DNA of 64,000 nucleotides, from positions 4,652,501 to 4,716,500 of the forward strand of contig NC_088313.1 in assembly GCF_910592395.1 (NCBI RefSeq), given 5' to 3'. Below, in pieces: positions 21,010-31,280 of the stretch. The stretch is from Lineus longissimus. Lineage: Eukaryota; Nemertea; Pilidiophora; Heteronemertea; Lineidae. Every line of letters starts with the position of its first letter. The stretch's first letter is position 1. The translations under genes and the position numbers were made by a program. The notes under the pieces were generated by a model. That model was not told where the DNA came from. It saw only the letters and a list, made by a program, of their open reading frames with translations, and searched no databases.

Positions 21010-22086
21010 TGGATTCGAATTATATATAAAGCTGGTGGACACTGTTTAGGAGGACTGGTAACGGAAAAAAACAAAGGCAGATCCGCGGCGCACTCATGGA
21101 AGTATTACGAAAATCAATGAGTGCACCGAAAATCAATGACGCAATTCAAAGAATAAATTTATCCTCAAAAATAAGAAATGAATTACAATAACCATACAAA
21201 ACGTGCACATAATTAATCCTTTCGGCGCCAAAATTTTGCGGCGAAAGTCCCCGAATTAATACATACCCTTTGTACGATGAAAATCGGAGGGCGTTATTTG
21301 TTCCGAATTCAGCAAGTAAGCTATCGTTTCAATAATCGAGTGTTCCAGCGCAATGTCACTACGTCCTTTTATAGTTGCAGTGAATAGCCAATGAATAAAA
21401 TCAAAATACTTGATATAACAGCAGATGGCGGCAACAGCTTTGATGATTTCATTGATATGATGATTTTTAGGTACACGTAATAAAAAATGTGTGAAAAAGT
21501 AACGCCTTGTTTTCATTTCTGTCATCTAGGGACATTACGTTGGTACATGTTTATCGAACAATGGACTTCTGGTGATACTGAAGTATGGATGCATAAACAC
21601 TGATGTAAGCCTGAATCTACTGCCTTTTTATCTCCTCAAATTTTGATCAGGAAAAGCGCTGTGCATGGGATGTCCAATACATCTTTCAAGTCATCATGAT
21701 TTCTCACGGTTTAAATTAACCACCCCGGAAAATCTAAATTCTGAACTTGGGGCATGACGCAAGGTGGATTCCGCGGTGACGTCACGGCTTTTCCAAGATG
21801 GCGCTGCAGATTGTAAACAAACTCGATGAGACAAGACCACAATTGATTTTTTAAGCCTTTTAGCAGTTAAATTGTCAATGTTTGACCGCGACGCATCAAA
21901 TACTGCGTGGGGTTGTGAATCTGAAATTTTGATATGATATTCCGGACAGTCGGGCAAGTAAATGGTGAAAAATAAACTGATAGTTGACCACGGAATTTTT
22001 TTGATAATCGACAAATTAGACAGACATTGATATTTCCACTCTTTTCAGCCAACTGGCAGAAAAATCTCAAAACACGCCCCCTATTA
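21010..22086. other. Intergenic, no recognised gene
   Basis: AT-rich. A caagatggcgctgcag (YY1-like) string lies near 21796, and the phrase gagacaagaccac near 21828 recurs inside the MITE at 22087-22326. No coding support. Confidence 0.4.
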
Positions 22087-22326
22087 CCCAATTAGCAAAA
22101 TTCGAAATTAATTTTTTCATCAATAGTGGTCTTGTCTCCAATGAGACAAGACCACTAATGAATATTCATAGGTTGGAGGGTCGAGGCCTATCAATTAGAC
22201 GAGTGCATGTTTTTAACTCTCAAGTACATATTTAGAGAGGTATTGAAAAAATATTTGTTGTGGCAAGTCTACAGATATAAATAAATTATTTGATGAAAAA
22301 ATTAATTTCGAATTTTGCTAATTGGG
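22087..22326. mobile_element. MITE with perfect 37-bp TIRs
   Basis: Bases 22087-22123 are the exact reverse complement of 22290-22326 (37 of 37). Just inside the left TIR is a 15-bp perfect stem (22124-22138 with 22143-22157) around a four-base loop. There is no coding content. It could form a long hairpin. Confidence 0.8.
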
Positions 22327-23328
22327 AAATAATTAAAAAAGATATGGTGCTTGAAATCAGTCCATAGCAGGTCCAGTATCTTTAGATTCAAATGTATACA
22401 CATCAGTTAAATACTCCCATATTGTGGTATGGGAGAGTCATTTCCCGGTATGCGTGGACAATATTGTGAGACTCGGAATTCAGGAATATGAGAAAACTCG
22501 GAACCTAGATTTGCTGTGTTACGCCCATCGTTCAGGAATTGCATGCCTTTTTACTGAATATCGGTGGTGAATATCAGTTCTTAAGTCTCCTCCTTTCAAC
22601 GCCGACACCAAGGGCCAGAAAATTCGTCGGACGCTCCATCACAAATGGGTGGCCAATCAAATTGCGCGACATAAAGTAATTGAATGGCGGCCTGAATATA
22701 GGCCTATTAGTGCCAACCTAAGGATTGACTTACCCTTCTTCTATACAATATGCACTGTGCATTTGGGTCAGGTCAGCATCCCTGAAACCGTTACTCATTG
22801 AACACCTGGTCTTCAATTATGATGGCTTTCAGGGTAGTTGATAAAGTATGGAATTAGTGAAACCTTGGAAACACTGATAAACCTTGTAATATTCAATGTA
22901 AACCATGGAATCACTGCGCAAATAGCGCGGGAAATCGGGTGCGTTCCTTCCACGATTTATACCCTCCCAACTGACAGTCTCGTCCCAGCTGACTTTATTG
23001 ATAGCAATTTGCCAGTTAGTTCAGAAGCCAACATTTTTAATGTGGAGGATGACGTCATCAATTGGCAATGCGCTGTGGTCGTTAAAATATTTTATTTCTC
23101 TTCAATGGAAGCAAAAATTAGTTTTTATGATTGTTTTGTATTCCATAGACGATAAAGTATTATGCTCGGTACTAGATGCACGAGATCATAGGACAAACAC
23201 ATACGTGAATAAAAAAACCGCTTAGAACTGGTGACGTCACAAAGATCTCTGCATCCCTCGATGCGTACTGGAAGATGTAAGAAATCGCTCACGGCGAAGG
23301 AAATTTTCATCCGCAAACTTCGGTAATA
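22327..23328. other. Intergenic, no recognised gene
   Basis: Only short frames without family signatures. The 105-codon frame at 22838-23155 is not convincing. Confidence 0.4.
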
Positions 23329-24407
23329 AGACCCCCTTTAGGAGGGGCTCTTAAGATACACGTGTGTGCGGGAGTATATAGTGAATGATTAGAAATAAAG
23401 AGAGTAACTATTGTATATCCTACAAACAATTTTTTTTGGTAAATTTCTGAATTAACTCCGTTGAGTTTACCGATTTCTCCGCGATCTTCCGGTGGTGGTT
23501 GCTATCCCATTGGTTGAAATTAAGTTAAATTAAATTAAAATCTTCATGGGAATTCGCTACATCATATGCCTAAGAAATTGGCCAATTATATTAATATTTT
23601 TATTAGAGAAATATCCGTCCTAAATAATGACAGAAAAGGGTGGTTTATTTCAATTTTGTGTCGACATGGTCGAGGTCACGTGACATAAAAACAAAACAAT
23701 CGCACACACCCGTCCAAAAAAAGCACTTTAAGAAAAATAAATACGTTTTTCCAGCTTAAAACCACACTGACGACTAAGTTATATTGGTCTACTGCCCAAA
23801 TCCGAAGTATCAAAATGAATCACAAACTAGAACTAGCTCTATTTAGCTATAGTTGCGTGAAAAATTCGGGTGAGCGACGTACATTCTGTACCCTAGCGGC
23901 CAATAAATAAACTACTTTCAGCCGTCTGCTCCGGTCTCGTTAGGGAGTTTTTCCCAAATGTACGCGATGATGACGTGCCCCATTAACAGGACGTGACATC
24001 TATTTTAAAATGCGTTTCCAAAGTGAATGCATGAGGACAATCCATTTAAGTGTCGTATATCACTGGAAACGCCCGATTCCCGTGAATAAGGACAATCACA
24101 AAGTATTACATTAATTACCAAAAAAAAAATGTGTCGGAAGGAACTATATGGATGGTCCCATCGCACCCCCCCTCCAGCAGTATGACACAGAAGGGCTGGT
24201 TGACTGTCCACCGGGGGGGTTTGGGGGGAGCTTCCCCCCAACGCACTGGTAAAAACCTATGTCGACGGAGGGGGGTTTGGGGGGTGTCCCCCCATTGTAA
24301 CAGCTGTAGTTGTTAGAGCTTGCACTTAACATATGCTCGTAGGGGGGTTCGGGGGAGCTCCCCCGACCTAAAGGGGGGCTCACTAAGTCCTTGACTTTAC
24401 ATATTAA
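23329..24407. repeat. Tandem ~1.07-kb repeat, unit 1
   Basis: Nearly identical to 24408-25476 (period 1078 at the start). It opens near ccccctttaggaggggctct and closes with cctaaaggggggctcactaag. These ends are inverted complements, so each unit looks like a TIR element. The last 200 bp contains three G-tract hairpins. No transposase is present. Confidence 0.85.
24210..24380. other. G-tract hairpin cluster, unit 1
   Basis: Three modules of the form G6-7, TT(T/C), G5-6, short loop, C5-6. The hairpins are at 24221-24241 (GCT loop), 24278-24294 (TGT loop) and 24349-24366 (an 18-bp perfect palindrome around AGCT). The run of G blocks could also fold as a G-quadruplex. Confidence 0.7.
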
Positions 24408-25476
24408 GCCCCCCTTTAGGAGGGGCTCTTAAGATACACGTGTGTGTGGGAGTATATACTGATTTGATGAGAAATAAAGAGAGTAAATATTGTATATCCT
24501 ACAAACAATTTTTTTTGGTATTTTTCTGAATTAACTCCGTTGAGTTTACCGATTTCTCCGCGATCTTCCGGTGGTGGTTGCTATCCCATTGATTGAAATT
24601 AATTTAAATTAATTTTAATCTTCATGGGAATTCGCTACATCATATGCCTAAGAAATTGGCCAATTATATTAATATTTTTATTAGAGAAATATCCGTCCTA
24701 AATAATGACAGAAAAGGGTGGTTTATTTCAATTTTGTGTCGACATGATCGAGGTCACGTGACATAAAAACAAAACAATCGCACACACCCGTCCAAAAAAG
24801 GCACTTTAAGAAAAACAAATACGTTTTTCCAGCTTAAAACCACACTGACGACTAAGTTATATTGGTCTTCTGCCCAAATCTGAAGTATCAAAATGAATCA
24901 CAAACTAGAACTAGCTCTATTTAGCAAAAGTTGCGTGAAAAATTCGGGTGAGCGACATTCTGCACCCTAGCGGCCAATAAGTAAACTACTTTCAGCCGTC
25001 TGCTCCGGTCTCGTTAGGGAGTTTTTCCCAAATGTACGCGATGATGACGTGCCCCATTAACAGGACGTAACATCTATTTTAAAATGCGTTTCCAAAGTGA
25101 ATGCATGAGGACAACCTATTTGTGTCGTATATCACTGGAAACGCCCGATTCCCGTGAATAAGGACAATCACAATGTATTACATTACCAAAACAAAAATGT
25201 GTCGGAAGGAACTATATGGATGGTCCCATCGCACCCCCCCTCCAGCAGTATGACACAGAAGGGCTAGTTGACTGTCCACCGGGGGGGTTTGGGGGGAGCT
25301 TCCCCCCAACGCACTGGTAAAAACCTATGTCGACGGAGGGGGGTTTGGGGGGGTGTCCCCCCATTGTAACAGCTGTAGTTGTTAGAGCTTGCACTTAACA
25401 TATGCTCGTAGGGGGGTTCGGGGGAGCTCCCCCGACCTAAAGGGGGGCTCACTAAGTCCTTGACTTTACATATTAA
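24408..25476. repeat. Tandem ~1.07-kb repeat, unit 2
   Basis: Second unit, differing from unit 1 by scattered substitutions and small indels. It ends with the same gactttacatattaa string as unit 1, after which single-copy DNA resumes. Confidence 0.85.
25278..25449. other. G-tract hairpin cluster, unit 2
   Basis: Same three modules at 25289-25309, 25346-25363 (one G longer) and 25418-25435. All three stems are kept although surrounding sequence varies. Confidence 0.7.
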
Positions 25477-26119
25477 ACATACATGACTAGGCTTCTTTTA
25501 TTCATCGTTTGTTATAAAATATCAGTCAATCATAGACAATTAGGCCTAGACATAGTCGTCAACCTTATCCATGCATAATGCATGACAGGCCCCAACTTCC
25601 CAAGCAACTCGTCTGATCGAAAAGGCCCCGCGTGGTGGTGGCGTATTTATAAGCGGAGCGCTATTGGTCCATATTATGGGTGTGTGGTGGGCGTGTCTTC
25701 CCATATCTGGGAGATCAGTACTGTACACTGGAGGCGAGGTACAACTGGGTTGTTTTAAAATATAGACTATTGAATCGGATATGCGACAGATTTCTAAATT
25801 ACCATAAAATTCCGATCTGATCATGTAAGAATAAGCTCCAAATGTTGATTCGTAACCACGTTAGGTTCGAATGGCATTATTTCATGTTTTTATGCATTTT
25901 AAGGAGTGTTTCCAAGGTTTATCAGACGTGTGGAAAAGGAAGGAAATGCATGGAGATTACCGCTAAGGTAACGGCCCTTCCGACGGCCGATCAGGGGGAG
26001 TTATCGGCGGTGAAGGATGGATATACGCACAACAACGGTGGATCGGGATTATATAAATATTGCCGCCACAGAGTGCCACATGCCGTCACGCCGGGAGACA
26101 TGGCAAAATGTCTACCGGC
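25477..26119. other. Intergenic, no recognised gene
   Basis: No supported gene. The 112-codon plus frame at 25842-26180 overlaps an inverted repeat and has no family signature. Confidence 0.4.
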
Positions 26120-27130
26120 TTGCCGTGAGCGGGCAGCGAAATTTTTTCTGCAGGATGCTTCTGCCACAGTGTACATCTGACAGCCAATCACAATTGGCGC
26201 GATCTTTGGCGTCACACTGTTTATTTATGCATGATAATGCAAATACAATGGACGATACCGAGTCGCATGCCGAGTGCCACTTCAACTGTGAATGTGACAA
26301 TAGTTCATTGTCTGACCCCAATTATGCTCAACTCAAGGTTTGTGTGTCGTAGTGTTTAGGAATGAATTGCACAGATTCATTGTAAAATTGATGATATTAT
26401 GCGTACAAAAGAGGCATCAGCTGATCTGATCGCTACATTGCAGTGCATGCATTGATTTGTGAAATTTTAAGGGGCAGTGTGTATCCGATGTCTCGCGATT
26501 TGTGAAATTTTAAGGGGCAGTGACACTGACAGTGTTGCCAATGTTGATAATTATTAAAGGGACAGTGTATCCGATGTCTGGCGATTTGTGAAATTTTAAG
26601 GGGCAGTGACACTGACAGTGTTGCCAATGTTGATAATTATTAAAGGGACAGTGTATCCGATGTCTGCTGTTGATTTTGGTAGTTTGAACATTGTTGAAGG
26701 GCCATTGTATAAAACACATTTTGACAAGCAAACAAAATAAATTGAATGGTGGCGTCACCTATGCATATACAGCAGAACTAGTTACACGGTTGACAGATAA
26801 ACATTCAACCTCGGCTATTTTGCCGAGCACAGTGCGCCTTTAACAGACAAGTCCAATAAATACAGTCCACTCGACAATGAAAATACATGTTAAGATACTG
26901 CAAATAAATATATTTTAGCTAATATACTCCTCTAACCATTTGCTAACTTGTTCTTTCCAAGATTATCAGAACACGTGGCATTGTTGACATTATTGCGCCA
27001 TGTGGAAAGATGATGTCAACAAAGACACGTGCTTGCCTTGAATTCTGATTGGCTGTCAGATGTACACTATGCCAGAAGTATCCTGCAGAAAAAAATTTCG
27101 CGAGCGGGCAACATTGCGAATACTAGACGG
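26120..27130. mobile_element. Inverted-repeat element (about 1 kb)
   Basis: The segment 26137-26200 (gagcgggcagcgaaatttttt…ctgacagccaatca) is the reverse complement, with few mismatches, of 27040-27105. It is probably a non-autonomous DNA transposon. The interior carries an 86-bp tandem repeat. Exact ends and target duplication are not resolved. Confidence 0.6.
26453..26665. repeat. 86-bp tandem repeat, ~2.4 copies
   Basis: The unit starts gcgatttgtgaaattttaag and ends acagtgtatccgatgtctg. Two complete units and one partial copy carrying an internal deletion. Confidence 0.85.
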
Positions 27131-27189
27131 TCACGTGACGTGTGTCAGCCAATCATATTCACGGAATCTCACTTGAGTTATGAGATCAG

Positions 27190-27233
27190 GAATTGTTTCT
27201 CCAAGGTGTTTTAACACCTTGGAGAAACAATTC
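27190..27233. other. Perfect 21-bp stem hairpin
   Basis: GAATTGTTTCTCCAAGGTGT-T, a TT spacer, then the exact complement. It lies about 90 bp outside the inverted-repeat element ending near 27105. Confidence 0.75.
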
Positions 27234-27334
27234 ATGATTTTCATCAAAACATTCATGATTTTCATCTTGGTCCGAGAAAGAAGATTTGGCGTAGAGCAAG
27301 GGCAAGAATATGTAGTGGTCTGAAGACCCTGAAC

Positions 27335-28275
27335 TCCTGATTAACACATACGGCGGGCAGAAAATGCATGCTGCATACCGTCTGTTCTCATGATTCAATA
27401 GAATCTAAGGTCTGGAATTAGGGGACCATATCAGCAGTTGCTTTCAGCCAACTTCTGTATTAAAATTAAGATCTGGAATTAGGGGACCATCTCAACAGTT
27501 GCCATGTGATTTTCACACTAAAAAATAAGAGGCCATTTCAGGTATATGCCAAACGGTAGAACAAAGATTATCTAGGCCGTTGTGCAAACAGGCTTTGCGA
27601 TACACCAGGAGTTGGGGTGTAGGCCTAAATTCCTTTAACTGTGAACCAAGTGCATCCACTGGCACGCTACATGTATGTGTGACTCGCAAGGATTTAGCAC
27701 GTAGGGCCTACATGATGCTAATCAGCTAGGATGTATCTTGTGACCAGGACTGTAGTAATAAACATTTGCCTGAAAACATTTTTTATTTGGCCTAACAGCA
27801 CCTGTTTAGAATGTCAAAGAGGCCGGTATTTTCACTTAACATCAAGAGACAGAGGAGAACTGTCAAGGTGGGTGTTTGATATACAATGGTTTTCTGTTCC
27901 CTGGGTTTCTTCATTCTGTTATTTTTTATTATATTAACCCATGTCATTCAGCTCTTTTTATCATGAAATGCTGCCTTTGAAACGAACCCAACCTTGCCGG
28001 CCAATCAATTACCAGGCGCACGAGGCACAACAGGCCGATACAATATACATGTTCTGTATTAAGTACGTCATCTGTCATGCACACCCAAAAAAATCTTCCT
28101 GCAAGATGATTCACAGGTAATTCAAATATAAGAAAACAAACTTTGAAAAAAAGTTGGCGCAAAGCAACTACTGATATGGTCCCCTAATTCCAAACCTTAG
28201 ATTCTATTGACTCATGAGAAAACCCCCAGTCTGCAGACGGTATGCAGCATGCATTTTCTGCCCCGTGATTAACAC
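27335..28275. mobile_element. Inverted-repeat element with ~110-bp TIRs
   Basis: The left segment about 27335-27441 (gattaacacata…gcagaaaatgcatgctgcat…ggaattaggggaccatatcag) is the reverse complement of 28162-28275. The inner part of the TIR (ctggaattaggggaccat) is repeated once more at 27472. No transposase frame is seen in the 0.7-kb interior. Confidence 0.7.
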
Positions 28276-28682
28276 ATAGCATCTCTCCTGGAAGGAAGAC
28301 AGTTTCATCTTGCAAGACACTCCTATAGCCCTCACTGCAGATATTTCAAATAACCGACACTGTAACCCCCTGCCAGAGATAACTGGTTTTACCTGTAGAC
28401 AAGTGATCTCTTTGTCACTCATCGCAGTGATAATTGTTACAGCGACAAACGTCATCATTTTGCGAGGCACATTAGCCACTGGACCAGGCCGCCTCTTGCT
28501 GTTTTCGAAAGGTGTGCGGGAATGTGGTACCACAATGTTGTCCTTGAAATGACACAAAACTGACAATAGAATGTTTTATTATAGAAGCTTTATTAGTACA
28601 TGTATAACAAGATATGATAACCAGAGTATTAAAAGTATTTTGGTGAAAGGACTATACACATGGATAATGAAGGGGCAATCTA

Positions 28683-29400
28683 AGTTGAGTTGAAGCTAAA
28701 TATCTTTTTCCCAAATTATAGAACATGAATGGATTTCATTTTAAATTTCTTCTAAGCTCCTCTTAGGATTTTGGAGCTGCGCCGCGGTTACCTGCAGCTT
28801 GTGTCTGCCGCAACTCCAATGTACCCAACATGACGATTCTGATTGGAAAGTGACCATCAACTGGTTAAATCGGAATCACTCTTCACGTTGGCACAGCTAT
28901 GTCGCAGGTTGTCGTGATTAAAATTGGTCGTTTGCGGACGACATTTGCCTCTCCGATTTGCAAATTCTTTTTGAACACTCCTTTACCCCCAGCGGATACA
29001 ATGTATGTCAATATGTATAGAAAATATACCAAAAAAAGCACATTTATGTTATATGTTCAGATGTGTAATCCACATTTACAAACCTCAATAGCCTTCATAA
29101 ACAGCTTGAATGACTATTTACAAAAAACTCTGCCTGGTCTCTTTCGAGACGTTCTTCACCCTGGAGAATGAATTCCCCAGATGCTCGGCAATTTGGGGAA
29201 TTGATTCTCCAGGGGTGCCGACAGCAGATATAAAGTAAAAGAAGCAGAACACGTCAATACAGAGAATATACCAAAAAAGCACATTTGTGTAATATAATCT
29301 TATGTGTAATCCACATTTACAAATCTCAAAAGCCTTAATAAACAGCTTTTATATCTTGCATTGACAGTAAATGACTATTTACAAAAACTTCAGCTTGGTT
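28683..29400. repeat. Interspersed repeat family F, third copy
   Basis: Diverged copy of 9008-10200, with the same order of phrases from agttgagttgaagctaaata to two ccttaataaacagctt tails. Confidence 0.65.
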
Positions 29401-29696
29401 TTTTTCGTCTCGTTCTTTAAAAAGTTTGGGCGTGTCTTTTACGAACTACAGTTGAGACTATCATCCTGACATCACACTTTACGTCCTGAAACCTACATGT
29501 ATCGTGGACCTCAGATGAGCTGCTAAATCAGTACCACAACCAGAGCAATCTTGGTTTGGAAAGGCACTGTTAAACTTAAAGACCTGCCTGTGTCTCATGC
29601 TGACTGTGTGGTTTGGACAATCAGCCTCTTGACCACTAGCTGAGAGTCCGGCCATTGGACCAAAGTGGCCTCATACCAAAACAATATGCATAGACC

Positions 29697-29927
29697 TTAA
29701 AGGGGTATGCCGTTCGTAATTACTTGTGGTCCCTTTAAATAGAAATCCACTAATACACAATGCCGTAGTGCAGTTATTGTGAATGTAAGTTTGGTATTTA
29801 TAGTAATTCTATATCGGTTTACACAACAGCAAAGTTGAAATTTATATTTAGTATGTATTTTCACAATTGGACATTTTAAAATTCAATTACAAATTCAAAA
29901 TTTTTAACGAACGGCGTCGGCCTTTAA
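29697..29927 (+). mobile_element. TTAA-MITE family A, copy 1
   Basis: Flanked by TTAA. The left end AGGGGTATGCCGTTCGTAAT and right end TTTTTAACGAACGGCGTCGG form imperfect TIRs. The interior ttacttgtggtcc…ccactaatacacaatgccgtagtgcagttattgtgaat is the family hallmark. Confidence 0.75.
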
Positions 29928-30021
29928 TAAGGAGTTAGTACAAAAGCACATACATGTATGAGTAACATAATATTGTCTGTATTCATTGGTCGAATGCAAA
30001 GTTTCTACATGGGTACATACT

Positions 30022-30385
30022 TAAAAGGGAGACTATAGGTGAGGACAGAGAAGTCAGGTAGGCGGTCTCTAGGTGACTGATATGCGTAGTTAGGATACTT
30101 GGTCTGGTTTGGCATTGTGGTAAAGCGTGTCAGTGCATTCTGTTTAGGTATTGAGACACCAGCCAGTGACATCGTGTAACCTAATACAGTGGAACCTCCC
30201 TTCGCGGACACCTCTCTATCAAGGACAGTGCATTTGGTCCCAAAGTGATTGTTTCCATTGAAATGAACCCCTGTAATCAGGACACCTCTCAATTCAGGAC
30301 AGCATTTGTCAGTCCCAAGGGTGTCCTTAATAGAGAGATTCTACTGTATAACCAAATTAACTCCTGCCGATAGTCTCCCCTTAAA
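30022..30385. mobile_element. TTAA-MITE family B, interrupted copy
   Basis: The left part (TTAAAAGGGAGACTATAGGTG…) and right part (…CTGCCGATAGTCTCCCCTTAA) flank a pogo-like MITE at 30185-30348 that inserted into it. Confidence 0.55.
30185..30348 (-). mobile_element. Pogo/Tigger-like MITE copy
   Basis: TACAGTGGAACCTCCC at one end and TTCTACTGTA at the other. The interior has ggacacctctctat…ggtcccaaa…gtttccatt…tcaggacacctctc. TA flanks fit the Tc1/mariner-pogo target. Confidence 0.75.
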
Positions 30386-30801
30386 TCTTAATCCTGTAAA
30401 TTGCAAAATCAATAACCAGTACAAAACAATGAGTGCTTAAAGTAATGATATATATTTGTATACAAAGTGCCAATAACCAGAATCCACTCCAACCAGTATT
30501 AACCTCTTGAATCCCAAAACTTGAAAATCCCGGGATCCCAGGGTGGTCACGTGGTTGCGAAATTGGGTCTGACTTTCACGATGTATAGCGCCCGCAAACA
30601 ACCGCCAGAGTCTGGTACCGAGGCGCCATCTACCCAGGTATGCTCTAACTGACCCTACTGTACATCAAACATGCTAAAACAAGCAATAAACTAGCGTCCC
30701 AGCTCAAGGGAATGAAAATATCACGGAGACCGACTGGTCGGTCACCGGGATTCAAGAGGTTAAGGTTGGAAACCCAAACATGGCCATTGTCCATTTCTTC
30801 A

Positions 30802-31280
30802 TTATTTATTCAAGAAGTCAATGGCAGCTTTGACGCACCGACCAGTGGCGACGTCTAGTGCGCTAACTTTGATCTCGGTGTCGCCAAACAGCATTCTCGC
30901 TTGGATTTCCCTCCGCTTCGGGAGCGTCTGATACTGAGTGTCCGTCAAATCTAAGATGAGCGTTCCGCAAATCTTGACGCCACGATCCGTGATGAATTCC
31001 GCGTTCTCTCGATCGGTGCAATAGATGTTGATGACGCTTTGCTTCTGACCCGATTTTGCTGGCGTGTAGCTACGTAGGACTGTGTCTCCGAGCGCGATTG
31101 CTTGATTCACGCAGACAAACTTATCAAAGATGTCTGTGCACCATTCGACTTTGTCTCGCTTAACGAGTTTTTCCTTTGGGTGCTTTTTGTTGTTGTAACG
31201 ATTTAGCACACCGACACCATAGGTCAGGCGAGATTTGCGGAGGCTTACGATGGTTGGGTCAAGTCCAAAGAGTACTGCAC
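30802..31280 (-). CDS. HSPA12: HSPA12-like exon 9 (C-terminus)
   Basis: 479 bp including the TAA stop at 30802. [20 protein letters not shown], then [28 protein letters not shown] and the terminal [10 protein letters not shown]. This is the typical HSPA12 end, without an EEVD-like tail. Confidence 0.93.

Noticed and set aside
24144-24383. Pro/Gly-rich minus frame, repeated at 25264-25452
   Set aside because: Produced by the G-tract hairpins. The repeats are structural DNA, and the frame changes between the two units.
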